From Spirometra erinaceieuropaei (Eukaryota; Platyhelminthes; Cestoda; Diphyllobothriidea; Diphyllobothriidae): a stretch of DNA of 64,000 bases. The stretch is taken from NCBI GenBank assembly GCA_902702965.1, contig CACRXP010000001.1, forward strand, positions 2,140,084 through 2,204,083, read 5' to 3'. How positions within the stretch are numbered: position 1 is the stretch's first letter; each line of letters opens with the position of its first letter. Under the pieces are notes generated by a model that searched no databases, was not told the origin of the DNA, and worked only from the letters and a program-made list of their open reading frames with translations. The translations under genes and the position numbers were made by a program. Below, piece by piece: positions 1 through 11,176 of the stretch.

Positions 1-250
1 TCGAGTCAGGTTGTGAGTTGACCTTTTCGACGCCTCCAAGTGGGCAACGGTTCCGGGCCGAGGGCAGTAACACTGAACTCGTGAGGTGGACGACAAAGAA
101 CATGCCCTAACTAACTCTGCCGTCTTTCTTGGGCGGCCTGGGTTATCCTTGCGATGTTGTCGCAGCGAGCGTGGACTGTCTCCTATGAGACGAAGTCGGT
201 GTACTTCACTCGGAGGATGCTCCTCAAACAGTGGTGGCCCAATACCACTA
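1..250 (-). pseudogene. RTE-like LINE, 3' end of RT ORF (fragment)
   Basis: Read on the minus strand, this is the C-terminal tail that follows the RT domain in a flatworm RTE-like LINE. Short matches to the copies at 13.2 and 14.9 kb include CLRSILRVKYTDFVS, RCDNIARITQAAQERR and RRPPHE-like text (here CRPPHEF), then a TWRRRKGQLTT-like stretch. In-frame stops interrupt it, so it is dead. It continues beyond the left edge. The plus-strand open frames over the same bases are shadows. Family assignment rests on recognised conserved text; clade is uncertain. Confidence 0.7.
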
Positions 251-1865
251 GTTTTTCTATGGACGGGATCTCCGAGCCCGCAGAGGCAAAAACGCAATAC
301 AGGGCATACAAAGAAGAGCACATTACAGCCTGTCTCTCAACCGTGTGTAAATTTGAGTTATGCCGTCAGTTGAGATTAAGGTCACGACTGCTAGCGCGTT
401 CGGTTGTTTATGACTGAGGGACTAAGCATTGGATTTGGGCAGGATCGACCTCACCCACTTTTTATGCTATCATAAACACGTGGCTTGTCCAAGTACAGTC
501 AACTGGAGATTAAACTAGGGTTTTCTACGACAAACCAATTCACGCATGCCACCGCTTTCTTTCCAGAAAGTTGAGGTGGTATCTACGTCGGAAATATGAC
601 AAGGCGATTTTGTATGCATAGAAGTCAAGAGTGTCTGAAATTATAAAAACTCAGGGTTGCAGAGGTGACGGCTACTCCAATATAGTCGGTCGGTTTCTGT
701 GGCAACTATAACTTCGACTATTTCATCCGTCTGCGCACTATAAACAACATAACAGCTGACAGAATTCCCCAAAAACTGTTCAAAATGAGAGGATAACACC
801 TAATCAGACGGTAGTAAACAATCACAGAGGACGCTTTCAAGAGAGCCGTCAATACACTGAGTCTTAATACCCAACGAAGGGCTAGTAAGATGTTCACATA
901 GCCAACGGCATCACCACAGGCGCGAAAGCACACAAAAGGAACCGACACGTGAAAAATTGTGTATCCTGTTCAGATGATCAACTAATGAAAGTGTTAGTTG
1001 ACAGGTGGCAACATACGATTTTGGCATAGAGCCAAAGTAACGCGCAGCAAGCACCACAACCACCGTCTTGGCTACCGTGGCCAAGTTCGAGTCAATGGGC
1101 AGAGTAACCGACAAAAGCTCGGCTTTACGTCCACTTCACGTGCACGTGCCTGAGAAATACAAGCACACAGTATGCGGAGTGGACAGGACAGTTCGAAAGA
1201 TACGGAGGATGGTAACACGTGATTACTGAATGCCGCCCGGGCAGACCACGGTCCTAATGCGACGGAGGCATTTGGAGGGGACGAAATGAAATCTAATAGA
1301 TGCCGCATGATAAAAGCTCGCTTCGTTGAGTGTGCCGTAGGCCAGAAAAATTTATCCAACACCGCAATAGATCAGGAATGTGCGCTGTTAGGAGTCTTTT
1401 TGGAAAAGGCTTTCCTTCACGTGGGGATGACTGAGGCCTAACAGTCTAGGCGCAAATGAACATAGGTTTCCCGACCTGAGTATGTGAGGTCATGAGAAGA
1501 GTCCCATGGTGTTTCGGGTCATACAAAATTCTGACTCTTAAACATGTATTTTTCCACGCAGTAGTAGTGCAAGTGAACAATCTACTGTTTTAGTATACCG
1601 AGAACTCTAGACCGTTGAGGAAGACATGAGGAAAATCTGCAACATACAGCCACTTATTTGTGCCACGGTATTCGGTAAAGATGTTTAGAGTTCAGTTTAA
1701 TGTCGAGTCTGCGCGCAGGCGGAAGTGAGTCGATGAAGGGATACCGAGTAGGTCATTAGAGAGGTCATTAGAAGCTCAATATGTATAAGTGGCATATACA
1801 GTCAGCCAAGGACTCTCAGTTGTCGGTCAGATGATTGTCCAACATAATGACTGTCCGAAATGCTA
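251..1865. other. no recognisable feature
   Basis: About 1.6 kb in which I see no convincing coding exon, RNA gene or named repeat. Only short open frames without recognisable motifs occur. It probably lies in an intron of, or beyond, the remodeller gene. Confidence 0.4.
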
Positions 1866-1970
1866 TAGGATTATACCGTATGATAATCAACATTACGACT
1901 CCACTTAAGTAATCCTATCTAACCGAAAACGCATTTCAGGATTTTGGCCAACAGTTAATGTGATCGGTCA
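1866..1970 (-). repeat. arm fragment of long foldback family
   Basis: This stretch resembles the right arm of the foldback element at 47.1-48.2 kb. Shared text includes gataatcaacattacgac-like and cgcatttcaggattttggc-like segments in the same order. Only one arm end is recognisable, so it is a truncated or solo arm. Match judged by eye. Confidence 0.5.
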
Positions 1971-3462
1971 CTCACTGTACATTGTCGGTCGTGTCATTAT
2001 TACTTGCTAGATTGTGTGCTCATCGAGAAACGCGATTAGCCAGTACTAGCGTGAAACGCGGTGTGTCGCGTCGAATGCTTGACCCATCGAAATCTGGTCT
2101 TCTCAAAGACGAGGCTAAGACTCCAACCTCGTAGACCACCTCGACGGTGAATAACAGCTAGTGTGCAGCATATTGAAACAATTGAATTTATCGAACTGAA
2201 AGCTAAATCTCAGCATCAAACTGAACACCAGTCTGGAGGAAGCGCAAATCCTGGAGGGGAAGGATGCTAAAAGTTAGTGATGGACATTGCAGCACGCCAT
2301 CCACACCGCAACTCACTTGCTTGCTGTTAGCACGAAAAGAAAAATTCACCCAAATATTCTTAGCGCCTTTCCTTTGGGTCGTCAACGCTTGTCATGGCAA
2401 GATCACTTCTGGAAAACTCACAGCGTGGGAACCTCGCTCTTATGACACGGAGCCCTTTCTGGTGGCGAAGGCGACCACAGCGTATAGACGTTTCGGTTTT
2501 GGGAGTTCGATCCAAAAGAGGACGTATCCGACACCTACCCTGAGAAGCGATATCTACCCTTGTATCGGACTAGTGCTCGAAGGAACAGGACTGTCCCCCC
2601 TCCCCTTCTGGTCAGTCGGCTATAGGGTTGTCAAAAAAGAACGACTATCCCAATCTAACAAAGTGAACAAAGTTACTCTAATGAAAAGAGGGGGGGAAGG
2701 CAAGGAGGTCCGTAACATTCCAGTTGGCCGCCTGTGTTTCGTGACCGCATGTGCCACTTACAACAACTGCGGGCAGCTTTGCAAACGGCATCAACCTCCG
2801 TTGGGCTATGACACATTTTCTGGCCTCATGACAGTTTAAGGTGTAGGCCGTGCGTTCCTGAATAGGTCTCCAAAGACATCGCTGACGGTTGTCCAATTTC
2901 ACTTTGGCCTATGTCTGGTGAGGTGGGAAAACGGCCAGTATTGATCTGAACAACCGGCTAGGTAGCATACCGCCATCTGCGTATGGATGTTTAAGGGGAG
3001 GGGGTGATAGGATTCGTGGCAGAGATAGCTGAGTAGTGGAAACGACTCACAGATGAAGTTACGCGGGGGGAGGACTGGATGGCATTGATCCCACTCTCCT
3101 CGCGGTCGCGTAGTGATCAAATGGTCAGGAGGGATGACATAGTGGCTGACTTGACGTAGGCCCTGTCCACTTACGGTATAATACGACTGACTTTTATTTA
3201 CTCCACCAACCAGACTGGGCATACGGAGAAATAAAACGGGGCAGATGATACGCTAGCTACCCTCATCCGGCTTAGCGTGCCTGGGTGTGACTGTTGTGCA
3301 GAGCACGGACACGTAGTCACAAATGAGAGCGGACAGTCACTGACAGCTACGCCGGCAAGGTGCATCTTTTAACTGCGCAACCGATACCCTCGTAATCAAA
3401 CAAAAACAAAAAACAACGTACTGCATCGATCAAAGAAGGCTGCCATCCAGAAGGAAACTTAC
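1971..3462. other. expected intron of the remodeller; next exon not found
   Basis: The exon ending at 3463 should be followed, at lower coordinates, by an exon continuing the SNF2 domain toward the LRPFLLRR and CNHP motifs. I looked for these on the minus strand between 1 and 3462 and did not find them. The intron is therefore probably at least 3.4 kb long, or the next exon is too diverged to see. Confidence 0.4.
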
Positions 3463-3658
3463 CCGTAAGGGGTGAGGCGAACCACTCCTGAAACTCCCTA
3501 TGAGACTGGAAGATGTTCGGCATTAAAAAGTGCATCAGGGACCAGAGTTCCATGAGGGAATTCTGCAGAGGAGTACCAGTTAGGAGAAGACGACGTTGGC
3601 TGGTGAACGTGAGAAGAGTTTGCCACCGTTGAGACTTGAAGTTTTTGATATTTTGAGC
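3463..3658 (-). CDS. SRCAP/Domino-like remodeller, exon 9 (helicase motif III)
   Basis: This 196-nt exon starts after an acceptor (ttcctag) with phase 0 and ends at a consensus donor (G|GTAAGT). It encodes 65 residues, [16 protein letters not shown] followed by [13 protein letters not shown] and [12 protein letters not shown], then [10 protein letters not shown]. These are the residues just after the DE of motif II, and motif III/IV of the SRCAP/Domino/EP400 SNF2 lobe. The AQ completes a DEAQ box with exon 8. One base of the next codon remains at the 3' end, so the gene continues to the left. The open frame stretching past 3463 is intron read-through. Confidence 0.93.
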
Positions 3659-4013
3659 CTAGGAAGATAGCAAGAGTTCTGAGGTAATTGAGAATTTCCA
3701 AATGCTGCGAGCATCCGAATGAGAGTTGGGGATATACTTATGACTGAATATGTCTGTACAGGTTAATATTTCTCATGCCCTGGTGCGCTGCTTCTGATAA
3801 CGCAGTATGCATCGAGGAACAGGTCGAGACCTGGAGGGTAAGTGAGATGAATCAATGCCCAGGCCATCGGGAGTGTCAGTTTTGAGAACGACTAAGCCCT
3901 GGTTTCAGGTCCGCTGCACAAGGTAATCACATTGCCAACTGGTATGCACCAAGTGGACGTGGTGTTAACATCAAAACTGTCCGTACCGAATAGTCCACCA
4001 TACCCTCAGCATG

Positions 4014-4110
4014 GGTAGTAGACAAAGACCCAGACACGCGTATTTCGCCAATCTTGTGCCGCTGCATGATGCAGCTGCGAGGTGTTCGACGCCCATCAGT
4101 GTACCCACCG
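4014..4110 (+). repeat. short dispersed repeat, copy 1
   Basis: About 95 bp sharing ordered blocks with 4310-4385 and 46905-47000: gta(c/g)tag, an acacgcgtattt-like block, and ctgcatgatgcagctgcgag. Family unknown; detected by eye. Confidence 0.45.
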
Positions 4111-4309
4111 CATTCTCAATGTGCTTTCTGACATATCTTCCGGTTTTCAATGTTGCCCTTTCTATTTTTCTCTTGAAGTAATGCGCTAACTATGGGCTGA
4201 GATGACCATGTGAGCCGAAATTCAATGGAATAATCACGTGCTAGTTACAAGATGCAAACAGGCACTCAGTGGTATAAAAACACTGAATGATTCCCGGTAC
4301 TGACAGCAT

Positions 4310-4385
4310 AGGTACTAGATGAGACCGCTGATACATGTGTTTTGCTGATTTCGTGTCGATGCATGACACAGATGCACTGTCAGTC
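4310..4385 (+). repeat. short dispersed repeat, copy 2
   Basis: About 75 bp matching the repeat at 4014 and 46905 (gtactag, acatgtgttttgctgat, atgcatgacacagatgca). It is more diverged than the other two copies. Confidence 0.4.
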
Positions 4386-4489
4386 GAATACAAACGGTCA
4401 AGCCTACCCGGTGGATGCTAATGCAGTAATTAGTGGTCAGAGAGGCATAGGAAAAATGATAAGACGTAAAATGCAGGGAAGGAACACAC

Positions 4490-4600
4490 CTCGTCAAGGA
4501 TCAGATATTTCCACTTTTTCCTCTTGAACGCGGCGCTATCCTGGATGGCTAAACGATAGGACGTGATGCAAACGTGAAAGGCGTTAGTTTTGGTCCATCC
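4490..4600 (-). CDS. SRCAP/Domino-like remodeller, exon 8 (motif Ia-II)
   Basis: This 111-nt exon (37 codons) follows a strong polypyrimidine acceptor (tttttttcag) and ends at GAG|GTGTGT. It encodes GWTKTNAFHVCITSYRLAIQ, then AFKRKKWKYLILDE. The text ITSY and KWKYLILDE is typical of the SRCAP/Swr1 subfamily. The terminal DE supplies the Walker B acidic pair of motif II, completed by AQ from exon 9. Phase 0 at both ends keeps the frame intact with exons 7 and 9. Confidence 0.92.
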
Positions 4601-5281
4601 CTGAAAAAAAAGTAAAGTCGGTGTGAGATCAACAGTGCAGGGTAACCAAAAACATGCTGCAGTTATGGTTTTGCGCTCGTGGTACAAGAACAGTCTCCAG
4701 CCTACGCAAAACCGTGCGTTAATAGAATTGAAACCTAATCACTCCTGGATGAGACCAAACTGGTGACGACTATTATCCGATTTCTGGGTTGTTTCAAACA
4801 GTTGCCCTCCGTAACACATGAGAATACGCAGGGGTTGACGAGACTTTTTGGAGGGTAGCGTGAAACCAGTTGCCACCCTCCAGATTGTACAAAAGTAAAC
4901 TAGGGTGTCCTCAAATTCAATGACCACACCCTTACTCGAATTAACGGGTGTACTGAGCGCAGGCCCGTGAGTACACTCGCCGTTGGTATCACTAGCATTT
5001 GCAGCAACAGTAAACTGGACATCTACATTTTACGGTGTAGCATCATTTAATCAGAAGGCAAGTGCAGAGCATAAATAATCCCAACACAAGTCTTATTGTT
5101 TCGAAAACCCTTGAAGGAGGCGTTTTTCCTAGAAGTGCTAACAGCCCAGCAGTTTTCACGGAGATAGGAATAATTTGGTTATACGATGACCCAGAGAGTT
5201 AGACAATGAGACCAGCAACGGGAAGATATAATACCTATTTATAACGTCTTCACAACAGAAGGCACGTCAAATGGAACCCAC

Positions 5282-5674
5282 CTTTCGTTTCAACTTGCGC
5301 TCCTTCAGATTGCCGAAGTATGTGAGGATTTTGAAGCCGGGACACCAGCGCTTGAATTCCACCTCCCAGTTGAGGATGACACTGGTGGGCACCACGATTA
5401 GGTGCGGCCCCCAGATCCCCAGTTCACAGGCCAGATGGGCCAGCAGGGCGATAGTCTGAATGGTCTTGCCCAGGCCCATCTCGTCCGCGAGGATGCCGTT
5501 TAGGCGCTTTTCATAGATCGCGGCCAACCAGCTCAGGCCGACAATCTGGTATTCTCGCAGGGTTCCGGTCAGCAGAAATGGTGTCTTCACGTTGACCATC
5601 GTAGCGGCCAGAGTGTTCCCCTGTGGCTGCGCGCTAATCGCATCCGCGGTAAGGGCATTTAGTTCTGCATCGTT
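5282..5674 (-). CDS. SRCAP/Domino-like remodeller, exon 7 (ATPase motif I)
   Basis: This 393-nt exon (131 codons, phase 0) runs from acceptor ctgtcag to donor AAG|GTGGGT. It encodes the start of the SNF2 ATPase lobe: a GNTLAATMVNVKTPFLL lead-in, LREYQIVGLSWLAAIYEKRL, the Walker A motif ILADEMGLGKTIQT at about residues 717-730 of the assembled protein, WGPHLIVVPTSVILNWEVE (motif Ia), and FKILTYFGNLKERKLKRK. The pattern and the KERK..R..W junction fit SRCAP/Domino/EP400 rather than INO80 or Brg1. The product would use ATP to exchange H2A.Z into nucleosomes (family knowledge). A short plus-strand open frame here is a shadow. Confidence 0.95.
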
Positions 5675-6199
5675 CTGACAGTAAAAAAAGTGGATGGAAC
5701 TGTAATATCATTCAAGACTCTTCTAACCTAGCAGTCTCAAGTGAATCCTGAGTTGGGGAGGAAAGGCGGCCGACCAGCTGAGGCAACCACTGAACAAGAT
5801 CGACAGCGACTCTCTTCCCGATCAAAGAATCATAGATCTTCCGGCCCATTGGCTAAGGATACTGTCAAGGGGTTCCTTTATGGGTGACTTCTCAGAGTTC
5901 CTTGGCTTCCTGCCTCCCATGAATGTTACATGCCTCTACAGTTGTAGATACGGGATTAGTCGGCAGAAAGCGGCGAAGCTGTTGCTCACAGATTCAAACT
6001 TTCATGCTACACAGGCTCTTTACTGAAACGCTTCAAGTAGGAGTGTCGTGTGCCATTGAATCACCATTACCACACTTTGGCATACACTGATTTTCTACTG
6101 ATCAGGCCCTCGGTCCCCATGCGGCTTCGGCTGCACGGGTGACTTGAGTCCGAGACTATCCCGACACGTCAAGCGTCGTGGATAGGAAGGTTGCTGATT

Positions 6200-7045
6200 G
6201 ACGCCCGCTCTCGGCTCACGCAGTTCGTCGCGTTGTGTGTGTGTGTTGTGTGGAGTGGCGGACTGGTAAGCTGGGAACGGGCTGAAACAGCACCTTCCAC
6301 GGCACTCTCACGCAAGTGAGAGACACGCCGTTCAACCCCCGTTGTGTGAAATCCTGGTGTTGTGTGTATGGGGGGCCAGGTCGTGCCGTGGCGCGCGCAG
6401 TCATGGTCAGTCGACCATGACAGCCACCGCGCCCATTCCCCACTCCAGTCTGCTGACCGGCTCGGACAGCGGCTGGGGCGTGGGAGTGGGAAGGGAGATT
6501 GAGGTCGACGACTCAGCGCACTTTCTCCTCACTATAAACAATCTGACGCGCTTGAAGCTATCACGGTGCGCTAAAAGCCGTGGCTTGGAAGGTTGCCAAC
6601 TGACGGGGTAACTTGGACCTCCTCCTTGACCGGAGGCGGTCTGAGAGTCAGGCTGCAATGGCCCCTTTTTAATGTGGCCTTTATGGCACTCCATCACAGT
6701 GTGGGATCCGAGCCAGGCGTTGGCGGCACGCCCAGGTGCGGCTTCGGCCGTGCCAGCCTCCAAATCTCTGTTGTTGGTTGAAATCCTGGTTATTGTGGTG
6801 TGGACCAGGGGGTGTGGTGGAACGCCAAGGTGAGGATCCGACCGAGCCATCCACCTGCGGCCTCTCTCGTCTCCGGTCTTCTTGACTCTGTCTTGACACC
6901 GGGCTCGGGAGGAGGAGGGAGTGTAGGCAGATGCTACGCAAGTCTACCGGCACTATAAACCCCTGCGTAAGTCACCATCCCTGCTCCCATTGCTGTTGCA
7001 ACTGTGGGGCACACGGTGGACATCATCGAAACCGATGGTCGAACT
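6200..7045 (+). repeat. GC-rich dispersed repeat, copy A1
   Basis: This is one of five related segments in the window (others near 8.1, 22.8, 51.5 and 56.5 kb). Shared blocks in order include ggttgccaactgac, gtcaggctgcaatggccc, cctttatggc, gtctacc..cactataaac and actgtggggcacacggtgga. The text tgaaatcctggtgttgtg near 6345 recurs as tgaaatcctggttattgtg near 6780, so the copy may be internally duplicated. There is no coding potential beyond shadows. It looks like a non-autonomous element, possibly SINE-like or LINE-derived. Confidence 0.6.
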
Positions 7046-8059
7046 GATCAGGCCAGAAAATGCAGAAACCCCTCGACTCAAAAATACATCAAAGACATAG
7101 TGGTAACCTATTTAGACTGGGCAAGCCCGATGTAAGTGGTAGATATTTAAGTATGAAAGACCTGCTTCAAATAGGCAGAAAAAAATTAGACCGGACTTAT
7201 TTCAAATACCAGTTCAACAGAATCTTAAGCTTGATGGACAAAAGATGCGCTGTAAAAGAATCTGAGAAGGGTGAACGAATTACATAATTTCTTTAACAGT
7301 CTGAGCAGTGTCTGGTGGATTTCAATGACAAAAACGCAAACGCCGGTAGGCCACCTAGAAAGGGGATTCCATGACCTTTTCAGGTACTGACTAGTTAAAC
7401 ACCCGATGATCCTAAGAGCAACTGCGATTGATACAGTGATATGTAGGTGAGGTGGAGGCAGAGAGCAAGAGTGACACAATTACGCCAGTGCTTATAACTG
7501 CACGGCAAGTCCAGGTAAAAAAAAAACAGCCAAATTGAGGTAGCCTTATGGATGACCTGACACGGTTCTAGCGACGAGGTCCATCATGGAGTCGACGACG
7601 CAGCAGTGACTTGTGCGTGAATATTCTGACGGCGAAGCAGGCTCCCATTGCACCAACCCCACACACACACTTGTCAAATTGTGTTCTAGTGGTAAAATAG
7701 CCCAGACGACTGGAAATGGGGATGGACGCACTGGCTGACACTGTCTACGCGTGAAAGACACGACTTAGTCAGTAACTGCAAAGAAAAAGAGGGCTCATGG
7801 ATCTCCTGTGGGTGCTACAAAGACCACATAGTAGCCTGACGGCCAAGCCTGAGAATAACTGTGTTAGGTCAGATATGGTTATGCAGCCGCACCTGAGGCA
7901 AAGAAACTCCAGTCGCCTGTAATACTGGACCGGTGGTAATGGGGGTTTTTACAGGTGGGATCGGGGAACGCACAGACGACGAGGTCAAGTAATTGTATGC
8001 AAAAGAAAAGCTATCTGGGAATGCGCGGTTGTACTTTGAGTGGTTGAGAAATAGTTGCC

Positions 8060-8420
8060 TTAACCCCTAACAGTGTTGCGTCCTCTTTATAAACAACCAA
8101 ATGAGCTTTCACGTTGCCACAATACGAGTCCAGATTTGTAAGGTTGCCAATTGACAGGATAACTTGGTCCTGATCAGAGCTGGGGGTCAGGCTGCAATGG
8201 CTCCTTCTAAATGTAACCCTAGTGGCATTCCCACTTACTTCCTCGTTCACTGAATACTGATCCGTGTTTTGTCAGGTATCGGGCCTGTGCACGTACCAGT
8301 TGTCTTTCTCCGTCTTGCTATGGGAAGACAGAATGGCGTGAAGAGAGTAAGACAGACGCGGCGCAAGTCTGCTTTACTATAACCAAACATACGCCCCGGC
8401 AGCAGTGGTGTTCGCCGTTT
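8060..8420 (+). repeat. GC-rich dispersed repeat, copy A2
   Basis: It matches copy A1 through ttgccaattgacaggataac, gtcaggctgcaatggctcc and gcgcaagtctgctttactata. It is more decayed than A1 and lies in the same intron and orientation. Confidence 0.55.
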
Positions 8421-8988
8421 GCGCAATCTACAACCACTAATACATTAACTGGTAAATCATGAACGCTTTGTCCTGTCAAGTATTATGGAAGCCCTTTGAA
8501 TCTACGAGTCAAAGCGAATATTGAAGGCAATCCAATGCCCAACAGCACAGCCAACCTACGTGAAATGGGAGGACGAAAAGAACTACAGGAAGACGGAGAT
8601 TGTGATGACAGGCCTTTGAGAAAAGCCGACGGCAACATGAACACTTAAATGGAGTTGAATTTGAATGAAATTTGTGGGGCGGTGGACCGCTAAACCGACA
8701 TTTAGAATCGATTAAAGCAATAAAGGACCTGGCCACAGAACAAAAACTATACTTTGTCTGCATGACGTTGCGGCCAGCCTGAAACTAGCGGATTTCAAGT
8801 ACAGCAGCAAGGGCCATCTGCGGATGAAGTGTCCTGCCTGGGCTCCTGTCGGATGCACACAGATTCACCCCCCCGAAAGAAGCAACATTTGTGACGTGCC
8901 CTCAAAGTACGACGGTCGTTTTTGGAGGTGATTAGTTAGCCAATAACAAGTGAGACATCGCAGGTGGTCAGAATTTAAAAAAAAATAC

Positions 8989-9561
8989 CTTCGAGGTGGC
9001 TTGAGACTGTTGTAATGTAGGTGATGTCTTCGTGTCATTGGTGTTCGGAACGTTCTTGTCCGGAGCGTCATCTAGTAGATTTTCGAGGCCTACATCATCC
9101 TCCTCACTCTCCGGCGACGAAGCTTCTCTATCTGAAGCCTCACTGTCGCCATCATGGGAGATACTACTGCTCGAGGAAGAGGGGGTATCGCTTGAAGTTC
9201 CGGAGTGGTCACTATCGCTGTCTTCTTTGTTTTCCCCTGCCCGCTCCTCGTTTGTTGCTTGTCCGTCTTCCTCCGTTTCGGTCGACGTTCGACCCAAACC
9301 AGCCGCATCAAGACCGTAGCGGGCAAGAAGGTCCTCTAGAGGCATTTCGGCTTCTGCCTCCAGATCATTGACCTCCTGTGTTGCGTCCTGAGACGGTCCA
9401 GCGCCCGAGTCCTCAGCAGAGGCAGCAACTCGGACGGCAGCCTCGTGAGCCTCCTGCTCGGCCATGGTGGCCTCGTCATCGGAGGAACTGTCATTGGGGT
9501 CGGGCACAAAAGCTGCGTCCTTCTCCGGCTTGGCAGATTCTGACGCTAGTTCTGCTTTAGT
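8989..9561 (-). CDS. SRCAP/Domino-like remodeller, exon 6 (acidic Ser-rich region)
   Basis: This 573-nt exon (191 codons, phase 0) runs from acceptor cacatag to donor AAG|GTATTT. It starts TKAELASESAKPEKDAAF and is very rich in Asp, Glu and Ser, with the short motif MPLEDLLARYG near its middle, like the LPLEELL text of SRCAP. Long runs of S and E/D (SSSSSS, ESEEDD) indicate a disordered acidic linker between the HSA region and the ATPase. In the family such acidic stretches are thought to contact histones. Three overlapping open frames in other frames are shadows of this biased composition. Confidence 0.85.
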
Positions 9562-10858
9562 CTATGTGATAGAAGCATAACCACCAACACCGGCCGTTAG
9601 AAAGAGGTGATGTAAAAGTGGACAAGCAAGAAGAGACTTTACAATGATTGCTGTCCACTTTTGACAAAAACGGTGGAGAATCACAGACAATGACCCATCC
9701 TCGTTGGCAAAACCTGGTGTATCCTTACTGGAAGCGGGGAGGGGAGAGGGAAGAAACACCTGATTCGGAGGATGACCACACAGAGGCCTCGTTTGCTTCA
9801 AAACGGGACCGAGTAGGCCAGAGTTTTTAAAAAGCTACTAACGCGCGACTTATAACCTTCCGAATAGGAGAGAAAGTTCGTTAAAATAGGGATCATAATG
9901 CGACTGCCTGGACACATTTTATGTCCAAGGTTGCTCCATCAGCATATAGGTTGTCATTGACAATATCGAGTCTCGGAGTCAAAGAACCAAAATTAGTGGA
10001 CCTTTGCAATGGCATTCTACTCGACTCATGACAACCCCTTCGCGCATGCTGGCCGTCTGTGCACTTATTGTTATCTTTCGCAAATAGGAAGCGCTTGAAG
10101 CTGCAGAGGTCAGCGGTGAGCGTGAGATTAGGCGATGCATCTCAGATGAAACATGAGTACATATCCTCCACAAGGCATAGTGCTGAGATTGAAAAAAAGT
10201 AGATGGAATGGAAGGGGGATGATGCATCGAGTTCATTCAAGTAAAAGTCCACAGAATGCGCAACCGAAAAACCGACAGCTTTCAATCCCGATTGGCGGGT
10301 TAAAGGTCGCGAATGAGGTACTACTTGTATGATTTTGATTGGACGCGCAGGGGAAGTGGGGGAACGCGACGCCGAGGACTAATGCCAACGTGAAGTTTGA
10401 CACCCAAGGGACCAGCTACCGGCAACGGTTCTAGTCCTTCCTCTCGTCCTCAATTGAATAAAATAACCGGTGGCATTGTTCTTCATGGGCTTTTGGGGCA
10501 CCATAAGCTAGCTGAGTCACCTGCGCAGCCGAACAGACCTAAGCATCGCCTAGGTTCGGGAAGTTGAAATATAGAACGCAACGGCACGCTAATGGCCCTC
10601 CAACTGCGGCATAGCAATTCCACTCTTTGTGCCCAAAGAGGGCAGTCGGCCCTATCTGCTAGATCAGCGCCCCACCCACTCTCGCAACTCGGATGGTTTT
10701 TGTCGGGTGAAAATTCCAACGGGCATGATGCCGTACGATAGTAACATTTCCGTACACTTTTCACCGCCCTGTCAAACAACTTCGAATCAATATGAGGGGG
10801 GGGAGGGGACCAAAACTGCAAAAACGCCGTGCTTCCGGCTAGGGACGGCGTAGAGGAC
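9562..10858 (-). other. intron 5 of the remodeller
   Basis: About 1.3 kb between two acidic exons. No coding exon or named repeat was seen. A run of ten g/c-type bases near 10796 is the only low-complexity feature. Confidence 0.65.
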
Positions 10859-11176
10859 CTTGAAAATGAAAGCAGAGGCATGAGGGTTTAAACTAACGGG
10901 AGAAGCCGGAGCACTATCATTTGGCTCCACGGAAGGAGGTGAAGAAGTGGACGCCTGGACGTCGGAATCGAGCTCTTGGTGCAGGTGTTCCAGGTAGCCA
11001 GGCGGAAGGAGGTCGATGATAGAGGTCTCAGCTTCCTTGCAGAGTGCCTCAATTTCGGCCGACTGAGTCTCGGAAGGACAGATACCCTGCGCTTCCAGCT
11101 CTTGTTGCGCCATCTCCTCCTCCTTTGCGATTGTCTCTTCGTCGTCCTCGGACTCCTCGAAAGCCGCGGCATCAGC
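10859..11176 (-). CDS. SRCAP/Domino-like remodeller, exon 5 (acidic DDEETI region)
   Basis: This 318-nt exon (106 codons, phase 0) follows acceptor gtattcag. It encodes ADAAAFEESEDDEETIAKEE, a hallmark of the SRCAP/Domino acidic linker, then a helical Glu/Gln-rich part and IIDLLPPGYLEHLHQEL, and ends NPHASAFIFK. The donor (AAG|GTCCTC) is weak, so the exact 3' end is less certain than the rest. It joins in frame to TKAELAS of exon 6. Open frames on the plus strand and in frame 2 are shadows. Confidence 0.83.

Larger units (their letters stand above)
3659..4489 (-). other. intron 8 of the remodeller
   Basis: This 831-nt intron splits the DEAQ box (LILDE|AQN). It holds two copies of a short dispersed repeat (about 4014-4110 and 4310-4385), reported separately. 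No coding content was seen. Confidence 0.8.
5675..8988 (-). other. intron 6 of the remodeller (3.3 kb, repeat-bearing)
   Basis: This intron separates the acidic exon 6 from the ATPase exon 7. It contains two copies of a GC-rich dispersed repeat (6200-7045 and 8060-8420), which explain the cluster of overlapping open frames there. Nothing else was recognised in 7046-8059 or 8421-8988. Confidence 0.75.

Noticed and set aside
86..417. Plus-strand open frames at the left edge
   Set aside because: They are shadows of a minus-strand LINE fragment whose conserved text is clear on the other strand.
2264..2839. 191-codon plus-strand open frame
   Set aside because: The longest motif-free frame near the left end. 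The protein text shows no family resemblance and no splice or start context, and the length is possible by chance in DNA of this composition. Kept out of the gene list.
3347..3462. Extension of exon 9 to 3347
   Set aside because: A consensus donor G|GTAAGT at 3463 follows PLT; beyond it the text no longer resembles the family.
6216..6953. Cluster of overlapping open frames on both strands
   Set aside because: Explained by the GC-rich dispersed repeat A1, which has few stop codons in any frame.
9021..9371. Plus-strand 116-codon frame opposite exon 6
   Set aside because: It mirrors the acidic, Ser-rich remodeller exon and has no motif of its own.
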